A stretch of 10,279 nt of DNA from Quisquiliibacterium sp. (lineage in GTDB: Bacteria > Pseudomonadota > Gammaproteobacteria > Burkholderiales > Burkholderiaceae_E): NCBI GenBank assembly GCA_023257915.1, contig JALRBB010000543.1:1-10279 (forward strand), given 5' to 3'. The position numbers and the translations under genes are program-made. The notes below the pieces were generated by a model, which saw nothing but the letters and a program-made list of their open reading frames with translations, had not been told where the DNA came from and searched no databases. Positions 1 to 7,300 of the stretch are shown one piece after another (the stretch's first letter is position 1; every line of letters begins with the position of its first letter).

Positions 1-507
1 GCGGTGGCGCTGCTGCAGGTGCCGTTCCTGAAACTGGTCGGTGGCGCGTTGCTGCTGTGGATCGGCGTCAAGCTGGTCGCGCCGGCTGACGAAGGCGGCC
101 ATGGAAATGTGCAGGGTGGTTCGAGCCTGCTGTCGGCGATCAAGACCATCATCGTGGCCGATCTCGTGATGAGTATCGACAACGTCATTGCGATTGCGGG
201 CGCAGCCCAGCAGGCTGATCCGGATCATCAGATCGGTCTGGTGATCTTCGGTCTGATCGTCAGCATCCCAATCATCGTCTGGGGTAGCCAGATTGTGCTG
301 AAGCTGATCGACCGCTTTCCGCTGGTCGTCACCGCGGGTGCCGGTCTGCTTGGCTGGATTGCGGGCGGCATGATGGTGACCGACATCGCGATCACCTCGC
401 GAATCGGCGACATTCCACCGGTCGCGTATTACGCCTGCGCGGTGCTTGGCGCCGTGGCGGTGATTGCCTGCGGAGAGTTGCTCAAGCGCCGACGCGGCGG
501 CGCTTGA
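1..507 (+). CDS. TerC/YjbE-family integral membrane protein (5'-truncated by window edge)
   Basis: This is the C-terminal part (about 168 residues) of a TerC/YjbE-type multi-pass inner-membrane protein. Seen: hydrophobic segments separated by short charged loops, and the family-typical S-I-D-N-V stretch (Asp codon at 178-180) inside a membrane segment. An I-V-W-G-S-Q motif and a G-W-I-A-G-G motif follow. The protein ends in a basic tail just before TGA. Known: TerC-superfamily members have conserved membrane-embedded acidic residues, and several are implicated in metal (notably manganese) export or in loading metal onto secreted proteins. The reading frame is open at base 1, and the first visible residues match the middle of family members. 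The true start therefore lies upstream, and the GTG at 4 is unlikely to be the start. The substrate is not deducible. No link to the downstream pilus genes is evident. Confidence 0.9.
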   Translation, partial: AVALLQVPFLKLVGGALLLWIGVKLVAPADEGGHGNVQGGSSLLSAIKTIIVADLVMSIDNVIAIAGAAQQADPDHQIGLVIFGLIVSIPIIVWGSQIVLKLIDRFPLVVTAGAGLLGWIAGGMMVTDIAITSRIGDIPPVAYYACAVLGAVAVIACGELLKRRRGGA

Positions 508-514
508 TCCTCAT

Positions 515-530
515 CCCTGCCTGAGCAGGG
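515..530 (+). other. GC-rich hairpin just after the terC-family stop
   Basis: CCCTGC (515-520) and GCAGGG (525-530) form a perfect 6-bp stem with a CTGA tetraloop, seven bases after the stop codon. No T-run follows, so it is at best a weak or Rho-assisted transcript end. It could equally be a 3'-end stabilising structure. Confidence 0.4.
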
Positions 531-555
531 CACAAATAGGTCAGATCGATGCGAT

Positions 556-579
556 GAGGGTGACGTAATGCGTCACCTC
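556..579. repeat. Inverted repeat in the terC-pilin intergenic region
   Basis: TGACG (561-565) and CGTCA (571-575) flank a 5-base loop. GAGG (556-559) and CCTC (576-579) extend the stem to 9 bp, with one bulged G at 560. There is no T-tract. It could be an operator for a dimeric regulator or a transcript hairpin; the sequence does not decide between them. Confidence 0.45.
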
Positions 580-586
580 GTGTGCC

Positions 587-659
587 GCAGATCGTCAGCC
601 CAGTGCACGAAAACCCCGCGAACTCGACCGCGATTGACGCCCAAAGAGCGACGATCTGC
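587..659. repeat. Widely spaced perfect 10-bp inverted repeat upstream of the pilin promoter
   Basis: GCAGATCGTC at 587-596 is the exact reverse complement of GACGATCTGC at 650-659, with 53 bases between them. The core CAGATCG occurs a third time, in direct orientation, at 542-548. Relative to the predicted start near 720, the arms lie at roughly -130 and -65. That is within the range where activators of sigma-54 promoters bind. Activator binding (for example PilR-type) is an inference, since I did not recognise a defined consensus. Confidence 0.4.
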
Positions 660-693
660 CATTCATCAGCCCGAACCGACCGTCGCGTCCCGC

Positions 694-708
694 TGGCACG
701 ACTGATGC
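694..708 (+). promoter_or_regulatory. Sigma-54 (-24/-12) promoter of the pilin gene
   Basis: TGGCACG at 694-700 followed by ATGC at 705-708 matches the RpoN consensus TGGCACG-N4-TTGC except for one base. The invariant GG (695-696) and GC (707-708) are separated by exactly 10 bases. The predicted start is near 720, giving a leader of about 52 nt before the pilin ATG at 772. Major type IVa pilin genes are classically transcribed by sigma-54 under PilS/PilR, which fits this placement. Confidence 0.85.
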
Positions 709-771
709 GTTCTCTTGAGGCAAAGGGCGCGCAAGGAAGCGGCCTTCGCTCAATCACTCAGGAGATTCGTC

Positions 772-1221
772 ATGAAACGCATGCAAATTCGCAAGCAGAT
801 GCAAAAAGTGCAAAAGGGCTTCACGCTGATCGAACTGATGATCGTCGTCGCGATCATCGGCATTTTGGCGGCGGTGGCGCTGCCGGCGTATCAGGACTAC
901 ACGATCCGGTCGCGGGTCAGTGAGGCGATGGTGATGGCCTCGGCTGCCAAGGTGACCGTTGCAGAGAATGCGGCATCCGGCGCTGCGACTGCCGGGGCTG
1001 GGTACACTGCACCCGCAGCAACCACGAACGTAGCATCGGTCGTCGTGGATGATGCTACCGGAACGATCACCGTGACCACCACCGCAAAAGCGGGTAATGG
1101 GACGATCATCTTCGTGCCGACCCCGGCCTTCACCGCGAACACGCCGGCGACCGACCGGCTGACATGGGCGTGCAGCACGGGTACCTTGTTGGCGAAGTAT
1201 CGACCGTCCGAGTGCCGTTGA
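772..1221 (+). CDS. pilA: Type IVa major pilin precursor (PilA/PilE-like)
   Basis: The product is the structural subunit of a type IV pilus: a 149-residue prepilin giving a mature protein of about 133 residues. Seen: a basic 16-residue leader ends in K-G, and prepilin peptidase should cleave after Gly16. It is followed by the hallmark F-T-L-I-E-L start with the conserved Glu5 (Glu21 of the precursor). A long hydrophobic helix then runs into A-L-P-A-Y-Q-D-Y. The body is rich in Ala, Thr and Val. Cys134 and Cys148 near the C-terminus should form the disulfide-bonded D-loop. The ATG at 772 was chosen because GGAG lies at 761-764, seven bases away. The in-frame ATG at 781 and an upstream one at 715 lack this support. 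The gene has its own sigma-54 promoter and its own terminator, so it is a separate transcription unit. The leader is longer than in many PilA proteins. Whether this is the main pilin or a paralogue cannot be told here. Confidence 0.93.
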   Translation: MKRMQIRKQMQKVQKGFTLIELMIVVAIIGILAAVALPAYQDYTIRSRVSEAMVMASAAKVTVAENAASGAATAGAGYTAPAATTNVASVVVDDATGTITVTTTAKAGNGTIIFVPTPAFTANTPATDRLTWACSTGTLLAKYRPSECR

Positions 1222-1271
1222 TTCGTCATTAGGCATCTGACGAAGCAGGTTTGATGCAGAGGGTTTCCCCG

Positions 1272-1307
1272 GGTAAGAACGGCCACCAGCGAGTGGCCGT
1301 TTTTACC
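1272..1307 (+). terminator. Rho-independent terminator after the pilin gene
   Basis: AACGGCCAC (1278-1286) pairs with GTGGCCGTT (1293-1301) around a 6-base loop, and T residues continue to 1304. Outer pairs extend the stem to about 15 bp (1272-1286 with 1293-1307, one G-T wobble). This is a strong intrinsic terminator that separates the pilin from the rubredoxin/pil-chp genes. Confidence 0.9.
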
Positions 1308-1378
1308 GCGTCGCGACGAGTGGAATGTCGGTACCCAAGGTAAGATCGGGCCGCCGACAACAACACATCCGACATCCG

Positions 1379-1555
1379 ATGAACGACCCCTTCAAAACCT
1401 ACATGTGCCTGATCTGCGGCTGGATCTACGACGAAGAGCAAGGCGCCCCCGATGATGGCATCGCGCCTGGCACCCGCTGGGATGATGTGCCGATGAACTG
1501 GACCTGTCCCGAGTGCGGCGCGCGCAAGGAAGATTTCGAGATGGTTGAAATCTGA
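1379..1555 (+). CDS. Rubredoxin
   Basis: This is a small one-iron electron-transfer protein of 58 residues, the usual rubredoxin size. Two C-x-x-C metal-binding knuckles are visible: C-L-I-C-G near the N-terminus and C-P-E-C-G near the C-terminus. Together they give the four Cys ligands for Fe. The conserved aromatic and acidic core between them (G-W-I-Y-D, P-D-D-G-I, T-R-W-D-D-V-P) and the M-N-W-T-C-P-E-C block are typical of proteobacterial rubredoxins. The ATG at 1379 gives the normal family length. An in-frame ATG at 1325 would add 18 non-family residues, and no convincing Shine-Dalgarno precedes either. The partner is unknown; in other bacteria rubredoxins serve reductases, alkane hydroxylases or oxidative-stress enzymes. 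The gene ends 52 bases before pilG and may be co-transcribed with it, and I recall rubredoxin-pilG adjacency from other proteobacteria. No functional tie to pili is visible in the sequence. Confidence 0.95.
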   Translation: MNDPFKTYMCLICGWIYDEEQGAPDDGIAPGTRWDDVPMNWTCPECGARKEDFEMVEI

Positions 1556-1607
1556 CGCGTGTGCTTCAGAATGGGAGATTCCACTCTGGTCCAATAACGG
1601 AGCCTTG

Positions 1608-2033
1608 ATGAGCCAGACGCCCGACCTCTCGGGTTTGAAGGTGATGGTGATCGACGATAGCAACACGATTCGTCGCAGCGCCGAGATCTTTCTCGGTCAG
1701 TCGGGTTGCGAGGTGATCCTGGCTGAAGACGGCTTCGATGCCTTGTCCAAGATCGTCGACCATGATCCGGACCTGGTGTTTTGCGACATCCTGATGCCGC
1801 GGCTCGATGGCTATCAAACCTGTGCGCTGATCAAGAAGAGCCCGCGGTTTCATGCCACGCCGGTGATCATGCTCTCGTCCAAGGATGGTCTGTTTGATCG
1901 CGCGCGCGGTCGCATGATTGGTTCCGAGCTTTACCTGACCAAGCCGTTCACGAAGGACAGCCTGATCGCCGCGGTCGCCCGATTTGCCCGCCGTAGCGCG
2001 CAGTCTGCGCCCGTCGGCCAGGCGGAGCGCTGA
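1608..2033 (+). CDS. pilG: Twitching-motility response regulator PilG (CheY-like)
   Basis: Single-domain receiver of 141 residues with no output domain. Seen: the acidic pair Asp16-Asp17, the phospho-acceptor Asp60 in C-D-I-L-M-P, Ser90 at the switch position (V-I-M-L-S-S-K-D) and the invariant Lys112 in T-K-P-F. The stretches G-F-D-A-L, M-P-R-L-D-G-Y-Q and D-R-A-R-G-R-M are characteristic of PilG. The start at 1608 is supported by CGGAG at 1598-1602; upstream in-frame codons overlap the rubredoxin gene. Known: PilG is phosphorylated by ChpA and promotes pilus extension and twitching, and in Pseudomonas also cAMP production. It is the first gene of the tight pilGHIJ-chpA run. A short Ala/Ser-rich tail follows the receiver fold. 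Confidence 0.95.
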   Translation: MSQTPDLSGLKVMVIDDSNTIRRSAEIFLGQSGCEVILAEDGFDALSKIVDHDPDLVFCDILMPRLDGYQTCALIKKSPRFHATPVIMLSSKDGLFDRARGRMIGSELYLTKPFTKDSLIAAVARFARRSAQSAPVGQAER

Positions 2034-2034
2034 G

Positions 2035-2433
2035 ATGGTCGCGACGATGACCGCGCCCACCCCTCGGGTCACGCACAAGATTCTGGTGGTCGACGATTCG
2101 CCCACAGAGCGCTTCTATGTCGCCGACATGCTGCAACGCAAGGGCTACAAGGTCATCACCGCTGAAAACTGCGATGACCTGCTTGCGCGGATCAAGGCCG
2201 AGAAACCCAGCGCGATTGTCATGGATGTGGTGATGCCCGGCACCAGCGGTTACCAGATGACGCGCGCGATCTCTCGCGACCCGGAAACCCGGCACATTCC
2301 GGTGGTGTTGTGCACCAGCAAGTCGAACGAAACCGACCGGATCTGGGGCTTGCGCCAGGGCGCGCGCGAGTACCTGATCAAACCGGTCCGCGCCGAACAA
2401 CTGCTCGCGACGATCGCGAGCTTGCTCAAGTGA
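2035..2433 (+). CDS. pilH: Twitching-motility response regulator PilH (CheY-like)
   Basis: Second stand-alone receiver, 132 residues. Seen: Asp20-Asp21 in V-V-D-D-S-P-T-E, phospho-acceptor Asp64 in V-M-D-V-V-M-P, Thr94 at the switch position and Lys116 in I-K-P-V. The D-S-P-T-E and W-G-L-R-Q-G-A segments are PilH-like and set it apart from PilG. The ATG at 2035 begins one base after the pilG stop, with GGAG at 2024-2027, seven bases upstream. Another in-frame ATG at 2047 would also leave the receiver intact. Known: PilH acts in opposition to, or as a phosphate sink for, PilG and affects retraction. Together the two receivers give ChpA two outputs. The gene overlaps pilI by four bases, so translation of the pair is probably coupled. 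Confidence 0.95.
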   Translation: MVATMTAPTPRVTHKILVVDDSPTERFYVADMLQRKGYKVITAENCDDLLARIKAEKPSAIVMDVVMPGTSGYQMTRAISRDPETRHIPVVLCTSKSNETDRIWGLRQGAREYLIKPVRAEQLLATIASLLK

Positions 2434-2975
2434 GCGACGAGGCGACCGATCTGCCTGTCGCCGAGTCGCGCAGCGGTCGCTTGCGTGAGTTTCAGGACCA
2501 ACTCGCCGAGCGGCTGCGCAAGGCCGAACTGGCGCCGAGCTCGGCCCGGCTCGGCGTGCAGCTGGGCGACAGAAGGCTGCTGGTGAATCTGGTGCAGGCC
2601 GGACAGATCGTGCCGGTCCCCCGATCGATCACCCAGGTTCCGCTGGCGCGGTCCTGGCTGGTCGGTCTGGTCAATTTGCGTGGTCAACTGCTTGCGGTCA
2701 GCGACCTGCTCGAATGGCTCGGTGAAGGTCAGACCGTTCTGAACCGCGAATCACGCCTGTTGGCCTTCGGTGCGTCCTTGAAGCTGAATGCCGCGATCCT
2801 GGTCACGCGTGCGCTTGGACTGCAGGACACCAGCGCCTGGGGGCTTGCGCAGGTGGATGGTGCGCGACCGGATTGTCTGCGCCGCGCGTTGACTGATCCG
2901 CATGGCAATCGCTGGGACGAGCTTGACCTGGCGCTACTGGCTGCCGATCCGGCCTTTCAGTCGGCTGCGCGCTGA
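2430..2975 (+). CDS. pilI: CheW-like adaptor PilI
   Basis: A 181-residue CheW-domain adaptor that couples the PilJ receptor to the ChpA kinase. Seen: after an N-terminal amphipathic stretch (about residues 18-35), a CheW-like core starts near residue 41 (R-L-G-V-Q-L-G). It continues through [11 protein letters not shown] and the hallmark [18 protein letters not shown]. That Asn-Leu-Arg-Gly region is the typical CheW/PilI signature. The start is a GTG at 2430 that overlaps the pilH stop (GTGA), which implies translational coupling. No ATG lies in a suitable place. The length is close to that of PilI in Pseudomonas (178 residues, from memory). The second half of the domain is less conserved, as is usual for PilI. 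Confidence 0.92.
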   Translation: MSDEATDLPVAESRSGRLREFQDQLAERLRKAELAPSSARLGVQLGDRRLLVNLVQAGQIVPVPRSITQVPLARSWLVGLVNLRGQLLAVSDLLEWLGEGQTVLNRESRLLAFGASLKLNAAILVTRALGLQDTSAWGLAQVDGARPDCLRRALTDPHGNRWDELDLALLAADPAFQSAAR

Positions 2976-3007
2976 GCGTCAACCGGATTTCACAACGAAG
3001 GGAGATG

Positions 3008-4342
3008 ATGAAGCTTTCCGGTCGGGACGATGCATCACCATGGTCAGGCCTGTTCGGGCGACCATTTCGCTCGCAGCTGCGCCTGCTCGGTCCGTTGATG
3101 GCTGCCTGCCTGGTGACCGCGCTCGTTCTGCTGTGGCTGGACCTGAGTCACACCGCGCTGGCAACCGAGCTTGCACGCTACGCCACCGGCTCGAACCTGT
3201 GGCCCTTCGCACTACTGCTTGCCATCGCGATCCTGTCGGGCGTCGCGCTGATCCGCAGCTATCTGCGCGATACCCAACAACGTGCGGCCGATGCCAGGCG
3301 CCAGCAGCGCCAGGCCGAAAAGCTCGAGCAGGAAGCCAAGCGGGTCAACGATCAGAATCAGGCTGCGATCCTGCGGCTGATGAACGAACTGCAGGAAGTG
3401 GCCGACGGGGACCTGACGGTGCAACCCACGGTCACCGAGGACATCACTGGCGCGATCGCCGATTCGGTCAATTACACCCTCGAAGAATTGCGCGCGATCG
3501 TCACGCGGATCAACTCGACCACCGAACTGGTCAGCAAGGCCTCGGCCAAGGCCCAGCAAATTGCCGCACGGCTGCTGACCGCCTCCGAGCAACAGTCGCG
3601 CGAGATTCGCGCCACTGGCGATGCCGTGCTGACGATGGCCAAGCAGATCAACGAAGTGTCCTTGCGCGCAGCCGAATCGGCCAAGGTGGCGCGGCGCTCG
3701 CTGTCGGCCTCCGAAGGTGGTGCGGCAGCGGTGCAAAACGCGATCGCCGGCATGAACGGCATCCGCGACCAGATCCAGGAAACCGCTAAGCGCATCAAGC
3801 GGCTGGGCGAGTCTTCGCAGGAGATCGGCGAGATCATCGAGCTGATCTCCGACATCACCGAGCAGACCAATGTTCTGGCGCTGAACGCGGCGATCCAGGC
3901 GGCATCGGCTGGTGAGGCCGGGCGCGGATTCACGGTCGTCGCCGAAGAGGTGCAGCGGCTCGCGGAGCGATCGGCCGAGGCCACCCGACAGATCGCCGCA
4001 TTGATCCGCGCGATTCAGACCGACACGCAAGATGCAGTCGCTGCGATGGAGCGCAGCACCCAGGGCGTGGTCGAGGGGACTCGTCTGTCCGATGAGGCTG
4101 GCAGCGCGCTTGAGGAGATCGGTCGCGTCTCGCGCCAGTTGGCTGAGCTCATCGAGGGCTTTTCGAGCACCGCCTCGACGCAGGCGATCTCGGCAGGCGG
4201 CGTGGCCGAGTCGATCCAGCGCATCCTCATCGTCACCGAGCAGACCAGCCGGGGCACGATGCTGACCGCCAGCTCGATCCGTCAGTTGGCTGAACTCGCG
4301 CAGGAGCTCCGGGCTTCGGTGTCGCGATTCAAGGTCGCCTGA
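3008..4342 (+). CDS. pilJ: Methyl-accepting chemotaxis protein PilJ with almost no periplasmic domain
   Basis: Inner-membrane receptor of the Pil-Chp pathway, 444 residues. Seen: a basic N-terminus, membrane helix 1 (about 26-46), a loop of only about 18 residues (47-63) and membrane helix 2 (about 64-82). A charged coiled coil (88-115) follows, then a HAMP-like helix with V-A-D-G-D-L-T (about 131-137) and [11 protein letters not shown], which is strongly PilJ-like. The signalling domain runs to the C-terminus. Its hairpin tip carries [13 protein letters not shown] (Asn288) and A-G-E-A-G-R-G-F (Glu303, Arg306), the sites that contact CheA and CheW. Known: classical PilJ is about 680 residues with a large periplasmic sensor that contacts pilin; here that module is missing. 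The ATG at 3008 sits three bases after GGGAG (3000-3004). The ATG at 3005 abuts it and is less likely. chpA begins 22 bases downstream. The frame is intact, so this is not an obvious pseudogene. Confidence 0.92.
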   Translation: MKLSGRDDASPWSGLFGRPFRSQLRLLGPLMAACLVTALVLLWLDLSHTALATELARYATGSNLWPFALLLAIAILSGVALIRSYLRDTQQRAADARRQQRQAEKLEQEAKRVNDQNQAAILRLMNELQEVADGDLTVQPTVTEDITGAIADSVNYTLEELRAIVTRINSTTELVSKASAKAQQIAARLLTASEQQSREIRATGDAVLTMAKQINEVSLRAAESAKVARRSLSASEGGAAAVQNAIAGMNGIRDQIQETAKRIKRLGESSQEIGEIIELISDITEQTNVLALNAAIQAASAGEAGRGFTVVAEEVQRLAERSAEATRQIAALIRAIQTDTQDAVAAMERSTQGVVEGTRLSDEAGSALEEIGRVSRQLAELIEGFSSTASTQAISAGGVAESIQRILIVTEQTSRGTMLTASSIRQLAELAQELRASVSRFKVA

Positions 4343-4364
4343 GGCGCGGCGCGGAGCACGGTAG

Positions 4365-7300
4365 ATGGCCCCCGATCTGACGCTCCTGTCCTGGTGCCTG
4401 GGTGAAGTGCGCCAGTCGCTGGCCCAGACCGAGTCGCAGCTCGACGCGGCGCTCGCGAACGGCGATCCGGCTGCAAGCGCGTTGGGTTCTGCCAAAGCGT
4501 CCTTGCATCAGGCACATGGCGCCTTGCAACTGGTCTCGGTCGACGGCGTTTCGCAGCTGACGCAACAAGCCGAGGCACTAATCGACGCGATGCAAGCGGC
4601 CGAGGTCGCGCTGGACGATGCGCGAATCCAGGCGCTGCGCCGGGCGTTTCACGCGGTGCTCGAATACTGCGAAGGCCTATTGCATCAACAGATGCCGCAG
4701 CCCTTGTTCCTGTTCCCGTATTACCGCGACCTGCTTGCGGCGCGCGGTGCCGAGCGCGCCCAGCCCTCGGATCTGTTCTTTCCGGATCTGTCGATCCGGC
4801 CACCAGCGTCGCAGTTGCCGGTCGGCGAAGACGATCCACAACTGCTCGCGCATGCGCGCAGCCTGTTCGAGCGCGGCCTGTTGACGCTGATGCGCACGCC
4901 GCAAGGCGACGGCGCGCAATCGATGCAGGATGCGGTCGCGATGATCTGCGCATCCCGGCTTGCGAGTCGGCATCGAGGGTTCTGGTGGGTCGCGCAGGCC
5001 TTGTTCGATTCGCTTTCGGACTCCAGCCTGCCGGTCGATGTCGACGTCAAGCGTCTGCTGGCCCGGTTCAACCTGCAGTTGCGCAAATTGATGCTGCAGC
5101 AGTTCGAACCGGACGAGCGTCTGCTGGTCGAGATGCTGTTCCTGCTCGCGCACGTTGCGCATCCGAACGAGGCATGCCGCGAGGTCAGACGCGTCTACCG
5201 GCTCGACGACGCGATCCCTGCGGACTACGAGACCGCCCGCTACGATCCGCTCGATCCGCGCCTGCTGGCCGACGCGCAGGCTGCGCTTGAGCGATGCCAC
5301 CAGACGCTTGAAGCGCTCGCTCGCGGCAGCCTGGCGGATCTGACGGCCTTTGCCGAGGCGATCGATGCCTTCGTGCTGCTGTGTGAACGCATCCCGGCCG
5401 AGGGTTTGCGTACCCTCGCGAAGGCGTTCACGCAGGTTCGCCAGGTGCTGCTGGCAAGGCAGACCGTGCCCGCCGAAAGCATCGCGCTGGACATCGCCAC
5501 CGCGATCCTGTTTGCCGAGCAGGCGATTGCCGACGGCGCAAAGCCGGGTTCCGTCCATGATCTGCGTGGCGCCGACATGGCCACGCGCCTGACCGCGGGA
5601 TTCGCGATCGGCGGCTCCGACGAGGTGGCGATTCCCGATTGGCTGCGCGAGCTCAACCTCGCCGCGCTCGAGCGGCGTGCAATGCTGTCCTTCGTCGAGG
5701 AAACGCGCGCCGAACTGCACGAGATCGAACAGGGGCTGGATGCAGTTTTTCGTGATCCACAGCAGCGCGAGCGCTTGATGCCCGCAGCCCGTGCGCTCGA
5801 GCGGATCGCGATGTCGCTGAGCCTGCTCGATGAGCAGGATGCGTCCGACCATGTCCGGCTGATGGCGGCTCGCATCGCGCATCTGGAACGCTCGGAGCAG
5901 CCTGCGTCGCAGCAGGTGTGCGACAAGCTCGCCGACAGCATCGGCGCGTTGAGCTTCTATCTCGACTCCCTATTGCAACCGGCCGGCAGCGAGCGCCACT
6001 TCGAGTTTGATTCCGAGCGCGATCTCGGGGACGAGCTCATGCTCGAGGCATCGACACCGCAGCCCGCGCCCGCGGTTGAGTCGCCGATTGAGTCGTCGGT
6101 TGAGAGTCCGATTGAGTCGCCCGTTGAGTCGCCAGCGGAGTTACCAGATCGGGAATTGCTCGAGGTGTTCCTGGCCGAGGCCACCGAAGTACTCGAGCAC
6201 ATTGCGGCGGCGACGATCGCCTCGCGGGCGCAGCCGGCCCAGCAAGAGCCGCTGACCCGGATCCGTCGCGGGTTTCACACCCTCAAGGGGTCGAGCCGCA
6301 TGGTCGGCTTGGACGCGTTCGGCGAAGCGGCCTGGGCGCTGGAACGCCTGCTCAATGCCTGGCTGGCCACGCAGCAGCCCGGCAGCGAGGCGCTGTATGA
6401 CCTCGTCGACGAATCGAGTGCCCAGTTCGGAGCCTGGGTGGCGGTGCTGTCCACCAATCCGCAGGCGGTCTCGGCCATCGATCCGGCTACGCTGGTCGCC
6501 GATGCCGACGCGCTTGGTGAGGTGCTGCAGGAGACTCTGGCAGAGCCCGCGCTCGCACCGCAAGCCGGACTGCAAGACGAACCGCAACACGAGTTGTCCG
6601 ACGAGTTGTTCGACGATCAGAGCGAGGATCTGGTCCTGATCGGCGAGCGTCGACTGAACCGCGCGTTGTACATGATCTTTCTGTCGGAGGCCGACGAGCT
6701 GATCGAGACGCTTTGTTCGGACGCGCTCGAGTGGCAGCAGCAACCAGCCCGTGGCGCCAGCCAGACTGCGATTCGGGCCGCGCATACGCTGGCGGGCAGT
6801 TCAGCGATCGTCGGTCTTGCGCAGGTGCAGCTGATCTCGCGGCAGATCGAACAGTTCCTGCTCACCCAGCTGAACTCTGGCCTGACCCCGGCCGACACCG
6901 ATCTGCAGCGGCTCGCGCAACTGACCGATCGCGTGCGCACGATGCTGCACCAGTTCGCCGGCGGCGCCGAGCCGCGCGAAGACGAAGAGGCGCTCGAGAT
7001 TGGGCGCCTGCTTGGCAGCGATGCGACGCTTGATCCGTACGAAGAGATCACGATCGAGGCTCTGGCTGATGAGGAGTTCTACGAAGAGATCCTTCAGGCA
7101 CCGCCTGAGAAGGGCGTCGCTGCGCAGGCCGCCAGCGACGAGACTGACGTTCTCGACGACATCGACCCCGAACTGTTGCCGGTCTTCGTCGAGGAGGTCA
7201 GCGACCAGATGTCGCAGATCGGCGAAAACCTGCGCCGCTGGCAGGCCGCTCCAGGGGATTCGCGGATCGCGCAGAACCTGATGCGACAGTTGCATACCGT

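Noticed and set aside
582..923. Plus-strand open frame across the pilin promoter and leader
   Set aside because: It runs through the sigma-54 promoter and into the pilin gene in another frame, with no family resemblance.
1341..1346. TAAGAT as a -10 box for the rubredoxin/pil-chp operon
   Set aside because: Only four of six bases match, and there is no acceptable -35 element at 16-18 bases upstream.
1608..2433. PilG and PilH as a recent gene duplication
   Set aside because: Both are receivers, but each carries its own subfamily signatures, and the two-regulator arrangement is the standard Pil-Chp layout.
2902..3789. Plus-strand open frame of 295 codons overlapping pilI and pilJ
   Set aside because: Out of frame with both recognised genes, low-complexity Arg/Ala-rich product and no ribosome-binding site.
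3212..4495. Long minus-strand open frame (427 codons) opposite pilJ
   Set aside because: It lies wholly opposite the strongly supported pilJ and the chpA start, its translation is Arg/Leu/Asp-rich with no recognisable domain, and such frames are common opposite GC-rich genes.
5557..5575. H-D-L-R-G in ChpA as a possible extra phosphotransfer site
   Set aside because: It resembles HxxKG, but the surrounding residues do not show the helical pattern and following Ser/Gly-rich turn of the clear Hpt motifs.
4677..5882. Minus-strand open frame of 401 codons opposite chpA
   Set aside because: Shadow of the chpA frame, without family motifs. chpA is supported across its whole length.
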